From: Gemmatimonadota bacterium
Lineage (GTDB): Bacteria; Latescibacterota; UBA2968; UBA8231
Direction of reading: 5' to 3'
Assembly (NCBI GenBank): GCA_009840005.1
Contig: VXOR01000028.1
Span: 1-56,803, forward strand
DNA length: 56,803 nucleotides
Below the pieces are notes generated by a model. It ran no database searches. It was not told where the DNA came from and saw only the letters and a program-made list of their open reading frames with translations. Positions 9,017 through 16,453 of this stretch are shown here, one piece after another; position 1 is the first letter of the stretch, and each line of letters opens with the position of its first letter. The position numbers were made by a program, and so were the translations under genes.

Positions 9017-10204
9017 ATGCAGATTCGAGATGTGAAATGTTACCTGTTGCAGGGCGAGCCCGCGACGCGGCAGGAAAATTGCGGGGCCAGAGGAAGCATC
9101 GCCCCCGTGCCGCCGGGTATCTCCGGCCTGCTTACCCACGACCAGGGATTTGGTGCCGCCGATCCCGAGGGATTTACGTTCACCGGGGAAGAGCCCGAGC
9201 CAACGTATAGCCTGATGCTCCGGCTCGTGACGGATGGAGACTTGGATGCGTACGCCAATTACGCCACGGGTTACAATCCCCGGGAACTGGAATGGGAGGC
9301 CAAGGCGTTTTTGGCCCGGTATGCCCACATGCTCATCGGCGTGGATGCCTTCGACCGGGAATACATCTGGCAGCGGTTTTGGATGGCCCAGCGGTTCATG
9401 TACACGGGCAGAGGGCTGCTCGACACCATCGACCGGATGCTGTGGGATCTGGCGAGCCGAAGCGCCTGCCTGCCGATCTACAAGCTGCTCGGAGCCTGCC
9501 GCGAAAGCGTCCCTGCCTACTGCAACGTCGGCGGCCGGACCATTGACGATTTGGTAGCCCACGCGGTGCAACGGGTGGAAGAAGAGGGGTTTATCGGCTG
9601 CAAGGATCACTCGTACCGGGGGGTGAGAGGCAACGAGGAGATGGCCAAGAAGCTGCGGGAGACGCTGGGCGACGATATCCTGCTCTTCCACGATGCCGTC
9701 GAGTCGTACACAGTCGAGGAGGCTATAAAAATCGGCCGCATACTGGAGAATTACCATTACAGGTGGATCGAAGAGCCGCTGCAGGACTACGATATCATGG
9801 GGCTGAAGAAGTTGTGCGACGCCCTCGATTTGCCGGTTCTGACTCTCGAGTGGATCGGAGCCATCGGCGGTCAACCCTACAATACGGCACCGTACTTGGC
9901 GCTACAGGCCGCGGATATCGTCCGGCAGCGGGGCATTGGCATCACGGGCCAAGTCAAACAGGCCCAACTGGCCGAGAGCTTCGGCGTCGAGGTGCACGGG
10001 GGCGATCCCCAGGTCATCCTGGCCATTGGCAACGATCCCGTCTTTGAAGCTATGGGCGTGCTGCCGCGTCCTCCCGAGGAGGAACTAGACTGCCGGGGTA
10101 CGGTCGTCGTAGAAAATGGCGCCTTGTCGATAGCTTGGAGCGACCGTCCCGCAGTGGAACCAGACTGGGACGAGCTGGCCCGGAGCGCCGTTGTCGTCAT
10201 TTGA
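9017..10204 (+). CDS. Mandelate racemase / muconate lactonising enzyme family protein (probable sugar-acid dehydratase)
   Basis: A 395-residue enolase-superfamily enzyme with an intact active site. The metal ligands are D226 (LLFHDAVES), E252 (RWIEEPLQDYD) and E278 (LTLEWIG); K196 and H198 lie in the GCKDHSY strand and H327 in EVHGGDPQ. These enzymes abstract a proton alpha to a carboxylate, typically dehydrating acid sugars or racemising. The N-terminal capping domain is long (about 130 residues) with GRGLLDTIDRMLWDLASR at its end. It is translated 6 bp after the divergent homologue and so is almost certainly in the same transcript. Exact substrate cannot be assigned. The following gene relic, ThuA-like and dehydrogenase genes suit a carbohydrate-acid catabolic neighbourhood. 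Confidence 0.88.
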   Translation: MQIRDVKCYLLQGEPATRQENCGARGSIAPVPPGISGLLTHDQGFGAADPEGFTFTGEEPEPTYSLMLRLVTDGDLDAYANYATGYNPRELEWEAKAFLARYAHMLIGVDAFDREYIWQRFWMAQRFMYTGRGLLDTIDRMLWDLASRSACLPIYKLLGACRESVPAYCNVGGRTIDDLVAHAVQRVEEEGFIGCKDHSYRGVRGNEEMAKKLRETLGDDILLFHDAVESYTVEEAIKIGRILENYHYRWIEEPLQDYDIMGLKKLCDALDLPVLTLEWIGAIGGQPYNTAPYLALQAADIVRQRGIGITGQVKQAQLAESFGVEVHGGDPQVILAIGNDPVFEAMGVLPRPPEEELDCRGTVVVENGALSIAWSDRPAVEPDWDELARSAVVVI

Positions 10205-10284
10205 CTGCGGAACCATCCGACTAAAGCCAACACGACCGAACCTATTCGATCTAGGAGACTGCTGTGTCATAACAGCGACGGCCT

Positions 10285-10341
10285 CCTAATCATCCACGCC
10301 CGCCAAAGCCTCACTCAACACTGCACCTACCCCTCGTCCTC
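10285..10341 (-). pseudogene. Decayed 3' end of a TIM-barrel glycoside-hydrolase-like gene
   Basis: The spacer between the enolase gene and the ThuA gene contains, on the minus strand, EDEG, an in-frame TAG, then VQVLSEALAGVDD and a TAG stop. This matches the C-terminus of the intact gene at 14496-15854 (EDEEQVRVLGEALAEVG). By eye about 45 of 54 DNA positions align between 10289-10341 and 14496-14549 with one gap. Upstream of it the frame is lost, so only a fragment of some 18 codons remains. Confidence 0.6.
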
Positions 10342-10371
10342 AGATTATTTCATTTGCAATAGGAGGGTATT

Positions 10372-11004
10372 ATGAGCAAGATCAACACAGCGGTGATAAC
10401 TGGACAACATGCCTTTGATGTGCCGGGATTTCACGGGTTGTTCAGGAGCATTCCCGAAACTGATTTTTATCTACAGGATTTGGAAAATTTTGCGGTAGAT
10501 GCTGGCAGAGTCCGAGAGCAGTACGACGTCCTCGTATTCTATAACTTTCATCGGCAGACGCCGGACGAGGGAAGAGTCCGGGAAGCCATTGAACAACTGG
10601 GTGAAAATCAGGCGGGTATATTGGTGCTGCACCATGCCATCCTTGCGTTTCCGCAGTGGCCATTGTGGTCGGATCTGTGCGGCATTCAAGATCGCAGTTT
10701 CGATTTTAAGGTTAACCAAAACCTGCATGTTGACGTCGTGGACCCGCAGCATCCGATCCTTCGGGGATTGGCTCCGTGGGAAATGGTGGATGAGACTTAT
10801 ATCATGGCGGATCCGGGGGACGACAGCGATTTGTTGTTGACTACCGATCACCCTGAGAGTATGAAGACGCTGGCGTGGACTCGACAGTACAAGAGCACCC
10901 GCGTGTTCTGTTGTCAGTCAGGTCACGACAATCAGGTCTTTGCCGACCCAAATTTCCGCACGGTTATTGCGCGGGGAATTCAGTGGCTGGCGGGGAGGAT
11001 TTAG
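10372..11004 (+). CDS. ThuA-like (trehalose-utilisation / class I GATase-like) domain protein
   Basis: A 210-residue protein with a strong AGGAGG at 10361-10366. It shows the ThuA pattern: an N-terminal strand (INTAVITGQHAFD), YDVLVFYNFHR, GILVLHHAILAFPQWPLW, VVDPQHPILRGL, DETYIMADP, ESMKTLAWTRQY and RVFCCQSGHDNQVFADPNFR near the end. ThuA domains resemble class I glutamine amidotransferases but lack the catalytic Cys, as here. In characterised relatives they take part in conversion of oxidised sugars such as 3-keto-glycosides. No signal peptide. The dehydrogenase gene follows 7 bp after the stop, so the two are a unit. Base composition looks a little less GC-rich than in the flanking enolase genes. 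Confidence 0.82.
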   Translation: MSKINTAVITGQHAFDVPGFHGLFRSIPETDFYLQDLENFAVDAGRVREQYDVLVFYNFHRQTPDEGRVREAIEQLGENQAGILVLHHAILAFPQWPLWSDLCGIQDRSFDFKVNQNLHVDVVDPQHPILRGLAPWEMVDETYIMADPGDDSDLLLTTDHPESMKTLAWTRQYKSTRVFCCQSGHDNQVFADPNFRTVIARGIQWLAGRI

Positions 11005-11011
11005 GGGCGGA

Positions 11012-11962
11012 ATGCGGACGTTGAGCATTCAAGGATTACCTGATAGGAGAAGGCAGAAAGTCCTCGTCCACGATTGGCCCGAGCCGGAGGGTCCAACCGG
11101 CAACGAAGTCAAAACCGAGACGATCTACTCCGGGATAACAAACGGCACGGAACGCAATCAACTGATTGGCGGCAACTACGCTCCCAAAGATGAACAACTG
11201 CCCACCGGTGGAAGCGGCTACCAAAATGTGGGACGAGTGATTGAGGTGGGGCCCGATGTCAGCGAACTACAGATTGGGGATGTGCTGTACATGAGCGCCC
11301 TCCACGCAGAGTACGTCGTGATGCCAGAAGACGGCTTGCTCATCAAGCTGCCCGACTCGATCGACCGCAAGGGGGCGGCGCTTTTCGGGATGACTAGTGT
11401 TGCTATGCGCACCTGCCGCAATGCCGAATTGCAGATGGGAGAACGGGTGTTGATCGTGGGGGCTGGCATCATCGGTCAGGTCGCTGCACAGATTGCTAGC
11501 AGTATGGGAGTGCGCGTCACGATTTGCGACATCAATGCCGATCGTCTGGAAATTGCCGAGCAGATTGGTGCGGCTGAAACCGTTGTGAATGTTGCAGGAG
11601 ACGGATGGGGAAAAGAGATCGCCGACGGGACATTCGATGCGGTGATCGACTTTGCCGGCGTCCCGGACATGGAGGATCAGCTTATTAGTGCTGTGCGCCA
11701 GCGCGGCAGGGTTGTATTCATCGCGGGACGGGACAAAGTGACCTATACCTTTAACCTCGGTCAGGGACGCGAGATCCAGCTAAAGCAAAACAGTCATTTT
11801 GATCGCGATGACCTGCAGAATCTGTGTCGTCTGGTCGATCGCGGGTTGGTGAAAATTGCGCCCTTAATCCGCGATGTCGTCCCGGTGAGCGAAGCCAAGC
11901 GCATCTATGACACATTGCGGGATAAACCCGATGAATTGTTGGGGACGGTGTTTGTATGGTGA
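11012..11962 (+). CDS. Medium-chain (MDR) alcohol-dehydrogenase-family oxidoreductase
   Basis: A 316-residue NAD(P)-dependent MDR enzyme. The start is the ATG at 11012, with an AGGGGCGG-like sequence just ahead and 7 bp after the ThuA stop. The N-terminal domain carries SGITNGTERN and HAEYVVMPEDGL; the Rossmann domain begins at GERVLIVGAGIIGQVAA, with DINADRLEIAEQIGA and FDAVIDFAGVPDMEDQ following. The structural-zinc cysteine cluster of classical alcohol dehydrogenases is absent, and the usual catalytic Cys is replaced by Ser/Thr, as in the BchC-like and 2-desacetyl branches of MDR. Probably oxidises a sugar or cyclitol in the same pathway as the ThuA protein. Substrate unknown. It converges on the Fic gene with 55 bp between. 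Confidence 0.82.
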   Translation: MRTLSIQGLPDRRRQKVLVHDWPEPEGPTGNEVKTETIYSGITNGTERNQLIGGNYAPKDEQLPTGGSGYQNVGRVIEVGPDVSELQIGDVLYMSALHAEYVVMPEDGLLIKLPDSIDRKGAALFGMTSVAMRTCRNAELQMGERVLIVGAGIIGQVAAQIASSMGVRVTICDINADRLEIAEQIGAAETVVNVAGDGWGKEIADGTFDAVIDFAGVPDMEDQLISAVRQRGRVVFIAGRDKVTYTFNLGQGREIQLKQNSHFDRDDLQNLCRLVDRGLVKIAPLIRDVVPVSEAKRIYDTLRDKPDELLGTVFVW

Positions 11963-12017
11963 GGGGATTTGGTCGTCGGCTACTGGACTTGCCCGAGGCG
12001 GCAAGAGCTATGACTCG

Positions 12018-13367
12018 TCAGGGCGCGACGACCCTCTTGAGTCGATCTTCGAAGTTATCGCTCATCCTGTATATCCATCTACGCCCACCCGTGTACTTGA
12101 CAATTAATCCCATTTTGTCAAGAGCATGGAGGTCGGTGCGTGCCGTCTCGTATGTGACGTTGTGGGATCGCCGGTGCCCGTCTATGGTGTACGAGGCGTC
12201 GGGGTGCTTCAGCATGTGCCCCAACAGAGCCACTTGGCGATGGTTTAGCACCAAGGCTGCATCAGAACCGCGCAGCATGGCCTCCAATCTGCTCGTCTCT
12301 CCGGCCTTGCGCACCAAGTACGCATGCAATAGGCGGATCGAGTCCAGGATCACCCGCAGGTTGTAGTCGAGGAAATACGTGACGTCGTTGTCGTCGATCT
12401 CGGAGAACACGTACGCGCGAACGTACTGAGCGGGTGCTTTCTGAATGACCGTTGAAATGGAGAGTAACTCGGTCAGCCAGTATCCCGATCTCACCATGGA
12501 CCAGTAGAACAGTGCTCTTGCGGTTCGTCCATTTCCATCTACAAACGGATGGTCGTAGCCGACCATGAAGTGAAGGAGGATAGCCTTGACGACCGGATGC
12601 AAGAATGGATCGTCCTCGGTGCGTCCATTGGCGAAATCCAAGAGCAGTTCAACGCGGTCTCTGAGCTGACCGGCGTCCGGGGGCGTGTGCACGACCTCGC
12701 CGTCGCGCTGGTCCACCACAGCGACCACGTCGGCCGGCCGCCGGAGCCGCCCGACTACGTCCGGATCGAGTGTCCCTTCTGTCAATGTCCTTTGCAGGTC
12801 CATGAGCATGGGGACTGTCAGTTCTTCGTCGATGTTCTCGCGTAGAAACCCCATGCCCGAGTAGTTGTTGACGATCATCCGTTCGCTATTGTCGCGTGGC
12901 GGACGGCCTGATCTCAGCAGCTCCTTGGCAACCCGGCGGGTCGTGACGGCACCCTCTAGCTGGCTCGATGTGATCGCCTCTTCGATCAGAGAGTTCATCA
13001 GATACCGTTCGCGGGAGCCGCTGTTGACCATGTCGCCGTGGGGAACCTCGATTCTCCCGCTCGCGTCCCGATCCACCTGATGGAGCCGACTGTACAGGTT
13101 CCCCGTGTCGCTGAATGAGAACGGCTTGCCGCGAGTGTCCTTGAATGGCAGTTCGTGCCGCGAAACCATGCGCTTGAACTTGACGGCAGTCCACCAGTCG
13201 AGGCTCGTAAACCCTTCCGGAGGGGGCAGGTGACGAAGCTGGTCCCAATGCAGGTACCTGTCCTTGGGCAGGCTGCCAATGTCCGACCCCAGCAACCTGA
13301 CCAAATCATTTGGTTCGTACGACGAGACCAACTCGTCGAAAGGCTGCGGGTTTTTGGGCATTCTCAT
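12018..13367 (-). CDS. Fic family protein (AMPylator-type) with C-terminal winged helix
   Basis: A 449-residue protein with the canonical Fic motif HPFVDGNGRTAR (residues 273-284), which carries the catalytic His and the anion-binding loop for transfer of AMP from ATP to a protein hydroxyl. The class II autoinhibitory motif SSQLEGA is at residues 134-140, N-terminal to the Fic core, with E138 as the inhibitory glutamate. Residues about 370-449 look like a winged helix-turn-helix (LNHRQVALLGHMLKHP, TARTDLHALDKMGLI), common in this Fic subgroup. ATG at 13367, a second ATG two codons later. It is a single gene, with a 12-base perfect inverted repeat about 80 bp upstream that may be its operator. 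Target protein unknown; it may be a stand-alone regulator. Confidence 0.9.
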   Translation of the reverse strand: MRMPKNPQPFDELVSSYEPNDLVRLLGSDIGSLPKDRYLHWDQLRHLPPPEGFTSLDWWTAVKFKRMVSRHELPFKDTRGKPFSFSDTGNLYSRLHQVDRDASGRIEVPHGDMVNSGSRERYLMNSLIEEAITSSQLEGAVTTRRVAKELLRSGRPPRDNSERMIVNNYSGMGFLRENIDEELTVPMLMDLQRTLTEGTLDPDVVGRLRRPADVVAVVDQRDGEVVHTPPDAGQLRDRVELLLDFANGRTEDDPFLHPVVKAILLHFMVGYDHPFVDGNGRTARALFYWSMVRSGYWLTELLSISTVIQKAPAQYVRAYVFSEIDDNDVTYFLDYNLRVILDSIRLLHAYLVRKAGETSRLEAMLRGSDAALVLNHRQVALLGHMLKHPDASYTIDGHRRSHNVTYETARTDLHALDKMGLIVKYTGGRRWIYRMSDNFEDRLKRVVAP

Positions 13368-13448
13368 GGTTGGAGTCGCACTTCTATCTGTTGGGGGCCG
13401 GCGGCGAAATGGCGTGAGTTACTGCTTCAGAATAACGAAATACTAATT

Positions 13449-13477
13449 AATTACTAATTTGGTCAAAATTAGTAATT
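13449..13477. promoter_or_regulatory. AT-rich perfect inverted repeat, possible operator
   Basis: AATTACTAATTT (13449-13460) and its exact complement (13466-13477) are separated by GGTCA. TACTAATT is also repeated directly at 13441-13448. It lies between the divergent Fic and creatininase genes, about 80 bp from the Fic start and 150 bp from the other. A Fic winged-helix domain or a dimeric repressor could bind it. No U-run follows, so it is not a typical terminator. Confidence 0.5.
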
Positions 13478-13624
13478 AAGACAAGCGAGAGGCTTGTGCG
13501 AGCGCATCGTGTCGGGTGAGGAGTTGCTTGGGTTACTCGAAGAGCGTAGGATCAAGCCACAGAGCCAAACGGCATGACCGCTGGACGCACCTGTAGTGTA
13601 TAAGATGAATGCGAAGGAGCCAAC

Positions 13625-14365
13625 ATGAAGTCGCATAAATTCGTTGACTATACATATCTGGAGATTAAGTCCCTTATTGGCGCTGGATGTTCGGCGATCG
13701 TACCCACTGGATGCACGGAGCAGCAGGGGCCACATTTGGCGGTGGATTTCGACACTTGGTTTGCGGAGACGGTTGCCTTGGAAGCTGCGGAGTATATGGC
13801 GTGCTGTTATAACGTCCGTGCTTTGGTTTTGCCGGCTATGCCATTTGGACCCACGCCCGAACATCGGGGCTTCGGCTCGGGCTATGTCAACATCCCGCAT
13901 TCGGTGCACGAACAGTGTGTCTATTTCGTCCTTGAATCACTTGCAGAGCAAGGCTTCGATACCATCGTTGTCTGGCGCGGCTGCGGCGAGCATCGACTAA
14001 AGGAGGCAATGGACAGGTTCAACGCGAAATTTCGCCCTTCATGCGTGGCCTATCTTCCCCCTTTGCCGTACCATGACATTTGGTGCCGTGTAGCTGATCC
14101 AAGTGTCTTAGGTGGACATGCCGACAGCTTCACGACCTCAATCGCCCTGTATCGGCGTCCAGACACAGTCCGACTTGACAGGATCCCGTCAACTAGCTCA
14201 AGGGAAGTGGATTGGAACGATCCGCATCTCGATTTCACGAAATATTCAGATACAGGTGTTATAGGCGACGCAACCCAAGCGAGCGCCGAGTTGGGACGCA
14301 GACTGTGGCAAGAAGTGGTATCGACCACGGCAGCGATATTCAGAGATTGTGGCTTGGACAGATGA
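13625..14365 (+). CDS. Creatininase-family amidohydrolase, variant metal site
   Basis: A 246-residue protein of the creatininase fold, with AAGGAG ahead of the ATG. The first motif reads PTGCTEQQGPHLAVDFDTW, matching the family EQHGPHL..TD block; the second is VVWRGCGEH; a third is GGHADSFTTS. In characterised creatininase the metal ligands include Glu34, His36, Asp45, His120 and Glu122. Here the equivalent of His36 is Gln (EQQ) and that of His120 appears to be Cys (GCGEH), while the Glu and Asp positions remain. The ring or amide it opens is unknown; the family also covers guanidine and F420/mycofactocin-linked amide hydrolases. Flanked by spacers of 257 and 130 bp, so probably monocistronic. 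Confidence 0.8.
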   Translation: MKSHKFVDYTYLEIKSLIGAGCSAIVPTGCTEQQGPHLAVDFDTWFAETVALEAAEYMACCYNVRALVLPAMPFGPTPEHRGFGSGYVNIPHSVHEQCVYFVLESLAEQGFDTIVVWRGCGEHRLKEAMDRFNAKFRPSCVAYLPPLPYHDIWCRVADPSVLGGHADSFTTSIALYRRPDTVRLDRIPSTSSREVDWNDPHLDFTKYSDTGVIGDATQASAELGRRLWQEVVSTTAAIFRDCGLDR

Positions 14366-14495
14366 GTCAATAGCTCTTTGTGGAGGATCGCACACCGCCT
14401 AATAGCACGGTTTGCGCTACGTCGCTGCGCTCCTTAGCCCTGTTGGGCACCTGCGCTATTTCGACGAATTCAAAGCCTACAGAGGCATGTCCAAC

Positions 14496-15854
14496 TCACC
14501 CCACTTCCGCCAAAGCCTCTCCCAACACCCGCACCTGCTCCTCGTCCTCGACATTGACCGTAAACAAACACCCGTCGCACCCATGCCCAGCCACCACCGC
14601 ACCCAAAGCCCGCACCAGTTCGGGAGCCGCTCCCGCTGAAAGAGGTGGATAAATCGGCACCGTTCCACTGGTCTGCGCTTTTAAGCGAGCTATTTCCCGC
14701 TCGTACAGAGCTGCGATCGGTAAAGGCCCTTCCGCTACCCCCGCCACAGTCTCCGGCAAATCCAAATCCTCTACCCCGAACATGCGCCACACCAGCGCCA
14801 ATACCTCGCTCTCGTCCAGCCCTTGAGCGTGCCGACACAAAGCCGCAGTCCACTCCCGCGCCAAGTTGGTCACCCCGGTCGCCCAACCGACCACGCCGCC
14901 GTGCGAACTCCCCCCGGTGAGAAAATCCGTCGCCTCTTCCCACTTGCCGTACCAATGCCCGCCCAACAACCCTGTGGAGGCGGGAAACATATCGCTGCCA
15001 AAGACCTTATCGCGACCTCCTGCTGCTTGCACAGCGGCGCGAAATTCCCCCATGCGCTCGGCTAGTATATGGGCCCGGAACTGCACCCAATCGAGCACAG
15101 CTCCATCTTGGGCCAACAACCCCAGAAAATCCATCAAACCCGGACGTCCCGCAGCCAAGGCTCGCACCTCGGTCGGAGTCAAACGCTCTAAACGCTGGCG
15201 CAGAGCCAGTACCCCGCGCCGCATAGCCGCAAAATCGTAGCCCAAGCGGACGGCTTCGTCTTGGCAGTTGGCACAGCCGCAAGCCATCAGGCTATGCACG
15301 TTAGCCGGGGCCGGATAGCGAGCGTGATCTACGTCAAAGCCGTCGATAGCATAGCGCTGCACCGCTTCCACCAAGCAGTCGCGCGTCCACTCGTTGACCG
15401 CCTTGTGGTTCGGACACAGTCCAATGCCCCACTCCTGATAGCGCCGGTCCAATGGCCGCCCCTCCAGATCGCGCAGGGCATATTCGGGATAGACCTCGCC
15501 GCCGTAGCTCCACAAGCCGATGTGCCCCCACACCTCAATCCCCGTGCTTTTGCACGCCTCGATGACGCGCTGCAAGGGCGCATCGTCAAAGCCGCTGATA
15601 ATCCCCGCCACCGGCGGGTAGATGCCCTCCGCCCCGCGCGGCCAAAAATCGAGACGCTGACGCCAGTCCTCAAAAGGCCCGCGCTTAGCCAACTCTGCGG
15701 AGGCGCTGAAACCCGAGGTATGGCACACCGGACTTTCGGGCATAATCGTCGTCAGGCCGACGGCGTCCTTGAGCTTTTGCAGGGACTCGGGATGCTCGGC
15801 CACGTATTCTGTCTGGCAGAACCAGATGCGGCGGGATTTATGCGTGGACGTCAT
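14496..15854 (-). CDS. TIM-barrel glycoside-hydrolase-like protein (GHL10-like)
   Basis: A 452-residue protein started at the ATG at 15854, which overlaps the Nudix stop in an ATGA and so is translationally coupled. It has features of putative glycosyl-hydrolase TIM barrels: KSTGIEVWGHIGLWSYGGE, YALRDLEGRPLDRRYQEWG, GLCPNHKAVNEW and especially YAIDGFDVDHARYP, resembling the DGIxxDYxRYP strand of GHL10 proteins, whose Asp is a likely catalytic acid. A CGCANCQ pair of cysteines follows (about residue 193). No signal peptide, so it would be cytoplasmic. Its true substrate is unknown. A decayed copy of its 3' end lies at 10285-10341. It is the last gene of the minus-strand operon. Confidence 0.65.
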   Translation of the reverse strand: MTSTHKSRRIWFCQTEYVAEHPESLQKLKDAVGLTTIMPESPVCHTSGFSASAELAKRGPFEDWRQRLDFWPRGAEGIYPPVAGIISGFDDAPLQRVIEACKSTGIEVWGHIGLWSYGGEVYPEYALRDLEGRPLDRRYQEWGIGLCPNHKAVNEWTRDCLVEAVQRYAIDGFDVDHARYPAPANVHSLMACGCANCQDEAVRLGYDFAAMRRGVLALRQRLERLTPTEVRALAAGRPGLMDFLGLLAQDGAVLDWVQFRAHILAERMGEFRAAVQAAGGRDKVFGSDMFPASTGLLGGHWYGKWEEATDFLTGGSSHGGVVGWATGVTNLAREWTAALCRHAQGLDESEVLALVWRMFGVEDLDLPETVAGVAEGPLPIAALYEREIARLKAQTSGTVPIYPPLSAGAAPELVRALGAVVAGHGCDGCLFTVNVEDEEQVRVLGEALAEVG

Positions 15855-16450
15855 GCTTTGTCTGGCTCCATCCAGGCGACCAACTGGCGCACGATGCGAA
15901 AGGTTATCCCCCACAACAGCGGGCGGTTCGGCCCCAACAGGTCGAGTGCTGGAAATGCCTGCTCTCCGCCGCGACGTTGCAGCCGGTACTGGGTCCGCCT
16001 ACCGGGGTCGCGCAATTGGTCGGCTTCCGCCCAGAAGGCCGATTCGATCTCGTGGTTGAGGGTCAAGGCCGCTGGTTTCTCTAGGCGATAGACAAAACCA
16101 GATACCACCACCGGCAGCATATGCCCGGTCAAATCGTCAACTCGGCCCCAATACTCAGCCGTGGACAGATCGACCCCGATCTCCTCCAAGGTCTCGCGCT
16201 CGGCCGCAGCCCGCGGCGACGGATCGTCGGCATCAATGCGGCCGCCGGGAAAGGCGATGTGCCCCGACCAAGGATCGTCCGGGTGCTGGGCGCGTTCGAT
16301 AAAGAGCAACTGCAAGCCCTCCGGCGTCGGCCCCAAGACCACGGCCACTGCCGCCTGCGTCTTGTCCGTAGAGCCGACCAAGTAGGGTTGGTGCTGGGCG
16401 AGCCCCACCTGCACCGCAGCCCAAGCGCCTAGATCCACGGCCTCTTCCAA
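15851..16450 (-). CDS. Nudix hydrolase, CoA-pyrophosphatase (NudL)-like
   Basis: A 199-residue Nudix protein. The box is readable as GGRIDADDPSPRAAAERETLEEIG, interrupted by the extra residues seen in NudL-type enzymes, with E-rich metal-binding REXXEE core intact. Just before it, LLFIERAQHPDDPWSGHIAFPGG matches the CoA-pyrophosphatase leader pattern, giving a predicted hydrolysis of CoA or a related nucleotide diphosphate to 4'-phosphopantetheine and nucleotide. The start is TTG at 16450, three bases after the M81 stop; a GTG lies four codons later. It overlaps the following TIM-barrel gene by four bases. Coupling to M81 and DUF167 genes is structural; a functional link is not evident. Confidence 0.85.
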   Translation of the reverse strand: MEEAVDLGAWAAVQVGLAQHQPYLVGSTDKTQAAVAVVLGPTPEGLQLLFIERAQHPDDPWSGHIAFPGGRIDADDPSPRAAAERETLEEIGVDLSTAEYWGRVDDLTGHMLPVVVSGFVYRLEKPAALTLNHEIESAFWAEADQLRDPGRRTQYRLQRRGGEQAFPALDLLGPNRPLLWGITFRIVRQLVAWMEPDKA

Positions 16451-16453
16451 TCG

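Noticed and set aside
8606..9874. Long open frame on the minus strand (422 codons) across the two enolase genes
   Set aside because: It is opposite two well-conserved enzymes, has no recognisable motif, and arises from the GC-rich codon pattern.
14366..14495. Spacer that translates as LRYVAALLSPVGHLRYFDE, looks weakly coding
   Set aside because: Only about 30 codons with no start or ribosome site; may be a degenerate fragment but I cannot name it.
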